A DNA stretch of 45,287 bases, taken from the NCBI RefSeq assembly GCF_002954775.1, contig NZ_KZ672953.1, positions 96,101 through 141,387 on the forward strand, written 5' to 3'. Position numbers and translations under genes: made by a program. The notes under the pieces are model-generated. The model worked only from the letters and a program-made list of their open reading frames with translations, did not search any database and was not told the DNA's origin. The stretch is from Streptomyces geranii (lineage in GTDB: Bacteria; Actinomycetota; Actinomycetes; Streptomycetales; Streptomycetaceae). Shown here one piece after another: positions 8,053-16,601 of this stretch (position 1 is its first letter; every line of letters begins with the position of its first letter).

Positions 8053-9603
8053 CTAGGAGCAGACGGTTCCTGCCGCCGGTACCTTCCCGTTCAGCAGATA
8101 GCCGTGCACCGCCGTGAGCACACAACGGTTCCCGCTGCGGTACGCGCCGTGCCCCTGCCCCTTGTACGTCAGCTCGACGCCCACGCCCTCACCCAGTGCC
8201 CCCACCATTTTCCGCGCCCCTTCGTACGGCGTGGCCGGGTCGCCGGTGTTGCCGACGACGAGGATCGGCGCCGAACCGGTCGCGCCGACGTCGGGGTGGT
8301 CGGCGGCGCCCGGCACGGCCCAGTCGGTGCAGCTGACCATGGACCAGGCCATGAAGTCGCCGAACAGGGGAGAGGCGGCGCGGAACTCGGGCAGCCTCGC
8401 CTCGACATCCGCGACGGTGTAACGCGGCTTCCCGTCGGAGCAGTTGATGGCGATGTTCGCCGCCGCGATGTTGCTGTACTCGCCGTTGCGGTTACGTCCG
8501 TTCATCGAGTCGGACAGCAGCATGAGGGTCGTGCCGTCACCTTCGTACGCCTGTTCAAGGCCGTCGGTGAGGTAGGGCCAGAACTCCTCGGAGTACAGGG
8601 CCTGTGCGATGCCGTTGGCCGCCGCGCTCTGGGTCAGCTCGCGGGGAAAGAGCCCCGGGATCGGCTTGGCGTCCAGATCCTTGAGGAGCTTGGCGATCCG
8701 GTCCTCGACGTCCTGGGCGGTGTCGCCTAGCGGGCAGTCCTCGGTCTTCGACGTGCAGTCCTCGGCGAAGTTGTCGAGTGCGAGCTGGAAGCCCTTGGCC
8801 TGCCCGAGCGAGCCCTGTTCGGGGGTCTGGGTCGGGTCGACCACCGCGTCGAAGACGGCCCGGCCCACCTTCTTGGGGAACAGGTGTGCGTAGACGCCGC
8901 CGAGTTCGGTGCCGTACGAGATGCCGAAGTAGTACAGCCTGTCGTCGCCGAGGACCTGGCGCATCAGTTCCATGTCGCGGGCCGCGTCGGTGGTGCGCAC
9001 ATGCGGGAGCACCTTCTTGGAGTGCTTCTCGCAGGCCGCGTTGAACCTCCGGGTGTTGTCGAGCAGTTCGGAGCGTTCGGCCGCGCTGTCGGGCGTCGCG
9101 TCCTGCTGGAAGTAGACGTCGAGCTGTTCGTTGTCCTCGCAGCGCACACCGGCGCTGCGGCCCACCCCGCGCGGGTCGAAGCTCACCAGGTCGTAGCGGG
9201 TGCGCAGGGTCGCGTACTCGTTGCCGAACGCGGGGAGCGTGCTCACTCCCGAGCCTCCGGGCCCGCCGAAGTTGAAGATCAGGGACCCGATGCGCTTGTT
9301 CGCGGCGCCGCTCGCCCGCGCGCGGATCAGCGCCAGCTCGATCGTGTCGCCCTTCGGCTCGGCCCAGTCCAGCGGCGCCTTCATGGTCGCGCACTGCCAG
9401 GTGTCGCCGCCCGGCAGCGGGGACGGGGCATCGCCGCCGCCCTCCGACTCGGACGGCGCGGGGCAGTCCTCCCAACTCGGCTTCTGGGCCGACAGATCCT
9501 CGTCCGCGGAGCCGGAGTCGTCGCTGCACCCCGCCATCAGGGACGACAGCAGAAGGGCGGCGACCGTCAGGGCAGCGGCACGCGGCCGGGAGGGGTTGGG
9601 CAT
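8053..9603 (-). CDS. Secreted lipoprotein alpha/beta hydrolase, paralogue of the neighbour (S33)
   Basis: 516 residues. Lipoprotein signal with SLMAGC (Cys26). Same architecture as the adjacent peptidase: LIFNFGGPGGSG, nucleophile motif GISYG (Ser229), VLRTYE-like spacing, VVGNTGDPATPYEGARKM, and GHGAYRSGNRC near the C-terminus. Predicted extracytoplasmic serine aminopeptidase acting on peptides or protein propeptides. The start ATG at 9603 has CAGGAT six bases upstream, which can be read as a -10 hexamer for a leaderless message or as an RBS (AGGATGGGG). The 115-base gap to the downstream copy holds no clear terminator, so both may share a transcript. Divergence between the copies is large enough that the duplication is not recent. 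Confidence 0.9.
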   Translation of the reverse strand: MPNPSRPRAAALTVAALLLSSLMAGCSDDSGSADEDLSAQKPSWEDCPAPSESEGGGDAPSPLPGGDTWQCATMKAPLDWAEPKGDTIELALIRARASGAANKRIGSLIFNFGGPGGSGVSTLPAFGNEYATLRTRYDLVSFDPRGVGRSAGVRCEDNEQLDVYFQQDATPDSAAERSELLDNTRRFNAACEKHSKKVLPHVRTTDAARDMELMRQVLGDDRLYYFGISYGTELGGVYAHLFPKKVGRAVFDAVVDPTQTPEQGSLGQAKGFQLALDNFAEDCTSKTEDCPLGDTAQDVEDRIAKLLKDLDAKPIPGLFPRELTQSAAANGIAQALYSEEFWPYLTDGLEQAYEGDGTTLMLLSDSMNGRNRNGEYSNIAAANIAINCSDGKPRYTVADVEARLPEFRAASPLFGDFMAWSMVSCTDWAVPGAADHPDVGATGSAPILVVGNTGDPATPYEGARKMVGALGEGVGVELTYKGQGHGAYRSGNRCVLTAVHGYLLNGKVPAAGTVCS

Positions 9604-9681
9604 GCCCCCATCCTGCGGTCGTACCCGGCGGGGCGCTCGGGGCGCGAGCCGTACGAGGTACCGCGCGCGGGGACGTACTCC

Positions 9682-12420
9682 CTAGAGGGAGCCCTTGCGT
9701 GTCAGGTGGTTGAAGAACAGCCAGCCCGGCAGCACCGGGATCCACAGGGTCAGCAGCCGGTAGAGCAGCACCGCGGGGGCGGCGACCTCCTTGGGGAGGC
9801 CGACGGCGATCAGACCGACCGTCAGGGTCGCCTCGACCGCGCCCACACCGCCGGGGGTCGGCGCCGCGGACCCCAGCGCGTTGCCGGCGAGGAAGACGAC
9901 GGCGACGCTGGCGAGGCTGAGCGAGGTCGACTCGTCGCCGAACGCGCGGATCGACGCGTCCAGGCACATCACGAAGCACGCGGTCAGCAGCAGCATGCCG
10001 CCGATGCCGGTGACCAGCTTCTGGGGCCGCTGGAGCACGTCCAGCATGCGCGGGACGACACCGGCGAAAAGCGACCGCACGCGCGTGACGACGAATTTCC
10101 GCAGGAACGGCACCGAGGTCACCACAAGGACGAGCACCGCGACGGTCAGCAGACCCGCGATGACCGTCCGGGACGGCGACAGCGACGGCGTCTTCTCGGT
10201 GCCGGTCAGATAACCGAACGACAGCAGCATCAGGATGTGGCAGCCGAGCCCGAACAGCTGCGACGCGCCGACACTGGCCACTGCGAGCCCAGGACGCACC
10301 CCCGCGCGCTGCAGGAAGCGCGTGTTCAGGGCCACGCCGCCCACCGCCGCGGGCGCCACGATCTTCACGAAGGACCCGGCGACCTGCGCGGCCACCGTGC
10401 GCATGAACGGCACCCGCTCGGGCACGAAGCCGAGCAGACTCATCGCGGCGGCGAAGTAACTCAGCGCCGAGAACAGCACGGCAGCGATGACCCAGCCCCA
10501 CTCGGCGTTGTCGAACAGGGTGGCGAACTCGATGTGGGTGAGCTGGGAGAGCAGGAAGTACGCGCCGAACGCACCGGCGATGAAGCTGATCAGCGTGCGC
10601 GGTCTCACCCGCTCCAGACGGGCCGGTTCGACCGGCGCCTGGGGTCTGATCAGCAGCACCTGGTGGCGGATCTGGGTGAGCAGATCCTCCTCGCGGGCGT
10701 CCTCCAGAGCCTCGTCGATGGCCCGCTTCTCGGCCCGCTGCTCCGCCCGTACGGCCTTCTTGCCGGGCTTCTCCAGCACGACGACGGGCCCGGTGTCGGC
10801 GTGGGCCGCCTCCAGACGGGCCTGCTTGGCCTGCTGGGACGCCTCCAGGACCGCCTCACGCTGTCGCTGGGCCCGCTCGCGGGCGAGTTTGCGCAGTGTC
10901 GCGCGCGTGGAGCGGGACAGCGCGATCGGCTGGAGCATCGGGAGGCAGTTCGCCACCGCGTCCGGGCCCAGCACGCCGACCGCCGACGCCACCGCGCGTT
11001 CCGCGCCCACGCGCAGGCCCAGTGTCGACACCAGCTGGGCGATGTCCATGCGCAGCAGCAGGTCCCCGGCCGCGATCTCGCCGACCCGGAGGTCCGTCAG
11101 GATCACCTTGCCGGAACGATCCACCAGAATCGCCTCGCCGACGAGTCTGCGGTGTGCGATGCGCCGTGACTGCAGGGCCCTCACCTGGTGCCAGGTGTTG
11201 CGCAGCAGGTCGTCGGTGATCTCCTCGTCGTCCAGCGAGTCGAGCGTGCGGCCTCCGGTGTGCTCGTAGACGAGCATCACGGCGTCCGGGCCCAGCTCCG
11301 AGGTCGCGATCAGCTTGGGCGCGTTGGCACCGGCGGCGATGGCCGCGTACGCGAGGAGCGCCTCCTGCTCCAGGGCCTGGCGCAGTGACTGCAGGCTGCT
11401 GCGGGTGGCCAGGCCGCGCAGCGTGATGTTGCGCCACATGCGGTAGAAGAAGCCCTGCGCCTGCTGCTCGCGGTCGACCACGGTGACGTCCAGCGGTGGA
11501 CCGTCCTCCAGGGTGACGAAGTAGCGCCGGCCCCGGTCACCGCTGTCCGTCGCCTCCGGCACCTCCTCACGGGCCGCGCTCACCGGGCGGAAGCCGACGT
11601 GCCGCAGGCCCGCCATCAGGTTGCGGCCGGTGGGGCGCACGTTCGGCGAGCCGACCGCGTACAGCGTCCCGTACGCCACCGACCAGCCGATCAGCACCGT
11701 CAGGATGATCGAGAAAGGTGTGGTGTAGCCGGTGACCAGCATCGAGAAGGCGTCGAGCAGCAGCACCACCCACAGCACGGCACGCCAGCGCGGACGCCGG
11801 GACATGCCGACGGCCGTCATGTAGGCGATGACCGGCGCGAGATAGCCGTGCACCGGGTCGGTGAGGGCTTGGATGTCGCTGGGGGAGGGCTGGGTGAGCG
11901 CCTCCTGGATGGAGTCCGGGGCGGCCTTGGCGACCCACAGGTCGGTGGCGAGGGTCACTCCGTGCGCGAGGACCGCCGCCAGGACGCCGTCGGCGATCCG
12001 CAGTCCGTCCCGCTTGATCAGCCGCTCGATCGCGAAGGCGACCGGCACCAGGAGGATCGCGATGCTCGACGCCAGACCCGCGATCTTGATCAGCAGGTCG
12101 GGTGCCTGGCCGGTGCCCTTGTTGATGTCCTGTTCGAGCCCTGAGGTGGTGCCGTGCGCGAACGCGGCGATGGCGAGCAGGATGACGACCGCGATGACGC
12201 CCGCCAGGAGCCGCATGAGATCGGAGGGGCGGTGCACGCGCGCGGGGAGCAGCGGTTCGTCGCCCTCGACCTCTTCGACGTGGGCGTCGTCGTCGGCGCA
12301 GTCGGCGGGCGGGCCGGCCGGATCCCGCTCGGCCTCGGGGCCGGTGCCGTCGGCACCGGGGCGCGACGAGACCTCAGAGGTGCCCTCCGCGTCTTCGGGG
12401 TGCACGCCCTGCTGCTTCAT
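9682..12420 (-). CDS. Flippase-like (LPG synthase TM) membrane protein with kinase-like domain
   Basis: 912 residues from ATG 12420, which has AAGAAG seven bases upstream; GTG 12444 is an alternative. Order of parts: acidic cytoplasmic N-terminus; about seven helices (residues 50-280); a central kinase-like region with FFYRMWRNITLRG, LVYEHTGGRTLDSL and TDLRVGEIAAGD; a basic coiled-coil linker rich in Gln/Arg/Ala/Lys; then about eight helices of the lysylphosphatidylglycerol-synthase/AglD type, ending with the signature AAPTPGGVGAVEATL. The family moves or modifies lipids or isoprenoid-linked sugars. The catalytic loop reads AHRRLVGEA, not HRDxxxxN, so the kinase part is probably a pseudokinase. 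It stands alone on the minus strand, divergent from the ATL gene. Function is unproven. Confidence 0.82.
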   Translation of the reverse strand: MKQQGVHPEDAEGTSEVSSRPGADGTGPEAERDPAGPPADCADDDAHVEEVEGDEPLLPARVHRPSDLMRLLAGVIAVVILLAIAAFAHGTTSGLEQDINKGTGQAPDLLIKIAGLASSIAILLVPVAFAIERLIKRDGLRIADGVLAAVLAHGVTLATDLWVAKAAPDSIQEALTQPSPSDIQALTDPVHGYLAPVIAYMTAVGMSRRPRWRAVLWVVLLLDAFSMLVTGYTTPFSIILTVLIGWSVAYGTLYAVGSPNVRPTGRNLMAGLRHVGFRPVSAAREEVPEATDSGDRGRRYFVTLEDGPPLDVTVVDREQQAQGFFYRMWRNITLRGLATRSSLQSLRQALEQEALLAYAAIAAGANAPKLIATSELGPDAVMLVYEHTGGRTLDSLDDEEITDDLLRNTWHQVRALQSRRIAHRRLVGEAILVDRSGKVILTDLRVGEIAAGDLLLRMDIAQLVSTLGLRVGAERAVASAVGVLGPDAVANCLPMLQPIALSRSTRATLRKLARERAQRQREAVLEASQQAKQARLEAAHADTGPVVVLEKPGKKAVRAEQRAEKRAIDEALEDAREEDLLTQIRHQVLLIRPQAPVEPARLERVRPRTLISFIAGAFGAYFLLSQLTHIEFATLFDNAEWGWVIAAVLFSALSYFAAAMSLLGFVPERVPFMRTVAAQVAGSFVKIVAPAAVGGVALNTRFLQRAGVRPGLAVASVGASQLFGLGCHILMLLSFGYLTGTEKTPSLSPSRTVIAGLLTVAVLVLVVTSVPFLRKFVVTRVRSLFAGVVPRMLDVLQRPQKLVTGIGGMLLLTACFVMCLDASIRAFGDESTSLSLASVAVVFLAGNALGSAAPTPGGVGAVEATLTVGLIAVGLPKEVAAPAVLLYRLLTLWIPVLPGWLFFNHLTRKGSL

Positions 12421-12469
12421 GGTCTCTTCTTGGTCTCGTATCACCGGTCACCGCCCGCACGATGGTGGC

Positions 12470-12494
12470 ATGCCCCACTGACACGCAGGGGCAT
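12470..12494. promoter_or_regulatory. Inverted repeat in divergent intergenic region
   Basis: ATGCCCC at 12470-12476 and GGGGCAT at 12488-12494, separated by 11 bases, midway between the divergent flippase-like and ATL genes. It could be an operator for either direction or an RNA hairpin. No protein family is assigned. Confidence 0.35.
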
Positions 12495-12605
12495 CAGGGT
12501 GTGGTGCGGGGGCGCACAGTCTGCCGCAAGCGCCGCCCCGGGGCGAGGAATACCCACGGTCGCCGCCTCGTCACGTTGTCGGTGGGGTGGGGCAGGATGG
12601 GTCGG

Positions 12606-12971
12606 ATGAGTGACGAGAGCCTTCCGGCGGACGCCCTGCCGGACTACGCCGAGCGGGCCCTGGAGGCCGCGGAACTGATCCCGCCCGGGCGTGTCATGAC
12701 GTACGGCGACGTGGCCGAGTGGCTGGAGGAGGGCGGACCGCGCCAGGTCGGGCGGGTGATGGCCCTCTATGGAGGGGCCGTTCCCTGGTGGCGGGTCGTC
12801 CGCGCGGACGGCGTCCTGCTGCCGGGCCACGAGCTGGAGGCCCTCGCCCACTACCGCGCGGAGGGCACGCCCCTGAAGGAGGCGAGCAGGGCCGCCGAGG
12901 GGCACCTGCCGCGCGTCGACATGAGACGCGCGCGGTGGGACGGCGGCGAGCGGGCGGAGGGTCACACCTGA
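12606..12971 (+). CDS. Alkyltransferase-like (ATL) DNA-binding protein, MGMT family
   Basis: 121 residues covering only the DNA-binding domain of O6-alkylguanine-DNA alkyltransferase. The signature helix is present (GRVMTYGDVAEWL, 28-40; RQVGRVM, 46-52, with the helix-turn-helix Arg). The alkyl-acceptor Cys of PCHRV is replaced: the loop reads P60-W61-W62-R63-V64. It therefore cannot repair by itself; known ATLs bind O6-alkylguanine, flip it out and pass the lesion to nucleotide excision repair. ATG 12606 is preceded by CAGGAT seven bases upstream, compatible with a leaderless message; ATG 12597 is an alternative. It leads a run of DNA-repair helicase genes, which fits the role. Confidence 0.9.
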   Translation: MSDESLPADALPDYAERALEAAELIPPGRVMTYGDVAEWLEEGGPRQVGRVMALYGGAVPWWRVVRADGVLLPGHELEALAHYRAEGTPLKEASRAAEGHLPRVDMRRARWDGGERAEGHT

Positions 12972-13199
12972 CAGCTTCCGCCATCGGGCGGGCGACAGGG
13001 GAACCTGTGGCCCGTACGGGGTAAACCGGGCACGTCCGTGCCATGGCGTACGTTCGTGGGGCGAGGGGGCGAAGTGGCGCCCGAGGCGGGAGGGAACGAG
13101 CGGAAGGTCTGCTTCCGGACCGCCCGTCGGCGTAGCGTCGGCGGCACCCGTCCCCGTCACCCTCGACAGATGGCACACCCACCAGGACCGGCGAACCAC

Positions 13200-16100
13200 G
13201 TGAGCTCCTCTTTCTCCACCAGGCGCCTGTCGCACCCCCAGGGGCGACAGGGGGACCGTGGCGCTTACCGACTGGTGCGTACCCCGCCCACGCGGCAGGC
13301 CCCCCCTCCTCTGGACGCCGCACAGCGCGCGGTGGTTGACCATGAGAGGGGACCTTTGCTCGTCCTCGCGGGTCCCGGCACCGGAAAGACCACCACGCTC
13401 GTCGAGTCCGTGGCGGCCCGCGTCGCCCGGGGCGGGGACCCCGAGCGGATCCTTGTACTGACCTTCAGCCGCAAGGCCGCCGTCGAACTGCGCGACCGGA
13501 TGGCACTGCGCATCGGAGCCGCGCGCGCTCCCCGCGCGACCACCTTCCACTCCTTCTGCTACGCCCTGGTCCGCGCCCACCAGGACAGCGAGCTGTTCGT
13601 GGAGCCCCTGCGGCTGCTCTCCGGCCCCGAACAGGACGTGGCCGTCCGCGGGCTGCTCGCCGGTCAGCCCGACCTGGAGCGGCTCGGCCTCGCCCATGTG
13701 CGCTGGCCGGACGAACTGCGCGCCTGCCTCACCACCCGGGGCTTCGCCGACGAGGTCCGCGCGGTCCTCGCCCGCAGCCGCGAACTGGGCCTCGGCCCGG
13801 ACGCCCTGGACGCCTTCGCCCGCCGCATCGGCCGCCCCGACTGGCGGGCCGCCGCCGCCTTCCTCGCCGAGTACCTCGACGTGCTCGACATGCAGGGGGT
13901 GCTCGACTACGCGGAACTCGTGCACCGCGCGGTACTCCTCGCCGACCGACCCGACACCGCGGGGCAGCTCGCCGCCCGCTACGACGCCGTCTACGTGGAC
14001 GAGTACCAGGACACCGACCCGGCCCAGGTGCGGCTGCTGCACGCGCTCGCCGGGAACGGCCGGACCCTCGTCGCCCTCGGCGACCCCGACCAGTCGATCT
14101 ACGCGTTCCGTGGCGCGGACGTCAACGGCATCCTGGACTTCCCCGGGGCCTTCCCGCGCGCGGACGGCCGCCCCGCGCCGGTCGAGGTCCTGCGGACGTC
14201 CCGCCGCTCCGCCGCCGTCCCGCTGACCGCCACCCGTCTCCTCACCCAGCGCATGCCCCTGACCCGCCTCCCGGCCGAGAAGATCCGCGCCCACCGCGGA
14301 CTCGCCTCCGTCCGGGACGGGGGCCGCGTCGAGGTCTGCACCTACCCGACGGCGGGCACGGAGCTGGACAACATCGCCGACACACTGCGCCGCGCCCATC
14401 TGGAGGACGGCATTCCCTGGGGCGAGATGGCCGTCCTGGTGCGCGCGGGCGGCCGTACGATCCCGACGGTCCGGCGCGCTCTCACGGCCGCCGGGGTCCC
14501 CCTGGACATCGACGGCGACGACCTGCCCCTGCGCCACGAACCGGCGGTGGCACCGCTCCTGACGGCACTCAGGGCGGTCGCGACGGCGGAGGCGTCCGGC
14601 CCGGACGAGGAGCCGCGCGCCGAAGAGCCAGGGGACGACGACACCGCCGCGCCGGGGGACACCGCCTGGCTCGGCACCGAAACCGCCCTGACCCTGCTCA
14701 CCTCGCCCCTCGCCGGCATGGACGCCGCCGATCTGCGCCGCCTCGGCCGCGCCCTGCGCGAGGAGGAGCGGGCCGCGGGCAACCCCGTACCGCCGCCCTC
14801 GGACGAACTCCTGGCCCGCGCGCTCGCCGAACCGAAACGCCTTGTCGCCCACGACCCGACCTACGCGCGGGGCGCCCAGCGGCTCGGCGCACTGCTCGGG
14901 AAGGCACGTGGGCGCCTCGCGGGCGGCGGCACCGCCGAGGAGGCCCTCTGGGCCCTGTGGAACGGCACACCCTGGCCGGGACGGCTGGAGCGGGCCGCCC
15001 GGCGCGGTGGCGCGGCGGGCCGCAACGCCGACCGCGACCTCGACGCCGTGTGCGCCCTGTTCGCGACCGCCGCGCGCGCGGAGGAGCGCACCGGCGGCCG
15101 GGGCGCCCTCAACTTCCTGGAGGAGATCGACGCCGAGGACATCGCCGCCGACACCCTCACCCGCCGTGCCGTACGCCCCGACGCCGTACGCCTGATGACC
15201 GCGCACCGCTCCAAGGGCCTCCAATGGCGCCTCGTGGTCGTCGCCGGCGTCCAGGAAGGCCTGTGGCCCGACCTGCGCCGCAGAGGCTCCCTCCTGGAGG
15301 CCGACCGCATCGGCCGCGACGGCCTCGCCGAACCGCTCACCCCGGGAGCGCTGCTCGCCGAGGAACGACGCCTGTTCTACGTGGCCGCCACACGCGCGCG
15401 TGAACGCCTGATCGTCACCGCGGTGAAGGCCCCCGCCGACGACGGCGACCAGCCCTCCCGCTTCCTCACCGAACTCGGCGTCGAACCCAAGGACGTCACG
15501 GGCCGCCCGCGCCGCCCCCTCTCCGTCGCAGCCCTCGTCGCCGAACTCCGGGCCACCACGGTCGACCCACGCGTCTCAGGTTCCCTCAGAGAGGCCGCCG
15601 CACGCAGGCTGGCCCGGCTCGCCGCGCTCACCGACGAGGACAGCCGACCCCTCGTGCCGTCCGCCCATCCCCACCGCTGGTGGGGCATGTACGAGCCGAC
15701 CGAGAGCAAGGTCCCGCTGCGCGACCGCGACCAGCCCGTAGTGCTCTCCGGCAGCGCCCTCGACCAACTCGCCAACACCTGCGCCCTGCAGTGGTTCCTG
15801 GGCCGAGAGGTGAAGGCCGACGCCCCCGCGACCGCCGCCCAGGGCTTCGGCAACGTGGTGCACGTCCTCGCCGACGAGGTCGCCTCCGGACACACCCCCG
15901 CCGACCTCGACGTCCTCATGGAACGCCTCGACTCCGTGTGGAACGCGCTCGCCTTCGACGCTCCGTGGAAGTCGGCGCAGGAGAAGGAGCACGCGCGCGT
16001 GGCGCTCGAACGCTTCCTGACGTGGCACGTCGACTCCGCCCGCACGGGCCGTACCCCCGTGGCCAGCGAGCACGACTTCGACGTGACCCTCGGGGCGGGC

Positions 16101-16565
16101 GACTACGAGGTGCGCATCCGCGGTTCCATGGACCGCGTCGAGGCCGACGGCGAGGGCCGTGCCTACGTGGTCGACTTCAAGACCGGCAAACAGGCGCCCA
16201 CCGCCGCCGAGGTGGCCCGCCACCCCCAGCTCGCCGTCTACCAGCTCGCCGTCCGCGAAGGCGCCGTCGACGACGCCTTCGACGGCGTCCGCCCCGAACC
16301 GGGCGGTGCCGAACTCGTCCAGCTGCGCCAGGGCGCCGCCAAACGGGACGGTGGCGAGACCCTGCCCAAGGTGCAGGCGCAGGGTCCCCTCGAAGGAGGG
16401 GACGGGGAAGGCGCGCAGGGGGAGTGGATCGGCGACCTGCTGGCCACCGCCGCCGGCAAGGTGCTCGACGAACGCTTCACCCCGACCGCCGGCCAGCACT
16501 GCGCCCACTGCTCGTTCCGGGCCTCGTGCAGCGCCCGCCCCGAAGGCCGGCACGTGGTCGAGTGA
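13200..16565 (+). CDS. adnA: AdnA-type helicase-nuclease subunit (UvrD motor plus RecB nuclease)
   Basis: 1121 residues from GTG 13200 (ATG 13170 is a less likely start). The N-terminal SF1A motor has Walker A AGPGTGKTTT, DEYQDTDPAQ, GDPDQSIYAFRGAD, LTAHRSKGLQW and YVAATRARERL. The C-terminal RecB-like nuclease has VVDFKTGKQ and the motif VARHPQLAVYQLAV. An upstream Cys in NTCALQWFL together with HCAHCSFRASC forms the four-Cys pattern of an AddB-type iron-sulfur clamp. AdnA pairs with AdnB to resect double-strand breaks and stands in for RecBCD/AddAB in actinobacteria. The next gene starts 36 bases downstream, so the two are co-transcribed. A short low-complexity N-terminal extension precedes the motor. 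Confidence 0.92.
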   Translation: MSSSFSTRRLSHPQGRQGDRGAYRLVRTPPTRQAPPPLDAAQRAVVDHERGPLLVLAGPGTGKTTTLVESVAARVARGGDPERILVLTFSRKAAVELRDRMALRIGAARAPRATTFHSFCYALVRAHQDSELFVEPLRLLSGPEQDVAVRGLLAGQPDLERLGLAHVRWPDELRACLTTRGFADEVRAVLARSRELGLGPDALDAFARRIGRPDWRAAAAFLAEYLDVLDMQGVLDYAELVHRAVLLADRPDTAGQLAARYDAVYVDEYQDTDPAQVRLLHALAGNGRTLVALGDPDQSIYAFRGADVNGILDFPGAFPRADGRPAPVEVLRTSRRSAAVPLTATRLLTQRMPLTRLPAEKIRAHRGLASVRDGGRVEVCTYPTAGTELDNIADTLRRAHLEDGIPWGEMAVLVRAGGRTIPTVRRALTAAGVPLDIDGDDLPLRHEPAVAPLLTALRAVATAEASGPDEEPRAEEPGDDDTAAPGDTAWLGTETALTLLTSPLAGMDAADLRRLGRALREEERAAGNPVPPPSDELLARALAEPKRLVAHDPTYARGAQRLGALLGKARGRLAGGGTAEEALWALWNGTPWPGRLERAARRGGAAGRNADRDLDAVCALFATAARAEERTGGRGALNFLEEIDAEDIAADTLTRRAVRPDAVRLMTAHRSKGLQWRLVVVAGVQEGLWPDLRRRGSLLEADRIGRDGLAEPLTPGALLAEERRLFYVAATRARERLIVTAVKAPADDGDQPSRFLTELGVEPKDVTGRPRRPLSVAALVAELRATTVDPRVSGSLREAAARRLARLAALTDEDSRPLVPSAHPHRWWGMYEPTESKVPLRDRDQPVVLSGSALDQLANTCALQWFLGREVKADAPATAAQGFGNVVHVLADEVASGHTPADLDVLMERLDSVWNALAFDAPWKSAQEKEHARVALERFLTWHVDSARTGRTPVASEHDFDVTLGAGDYEVRIRGSMDRVEADGEGRAYVVDFKTGKQAPTAAEVARHPQLAVYQLAVREGAVDDAFDGVRPEPGGAELVQLRQGAAKRDGGETLPKVQAQGPLEGGDGEGAQGEWIGDLLATAAGKVLDERFTPTAGQHCAHCSFRASCSARPEGRHVVE

Positions 16566-16601
16566 CACCGACTGTCAGTGGCCGCCGCTAGCCTCTCTGA
16601 C

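Noticed and set aside
12547..12572. Possible sigma-R site upstream of the ATL gene (GGAAT)
   Set aside because: The base triplet 18 bases downstream is GTC, not GTT, and the true GTT is 23 bases away.
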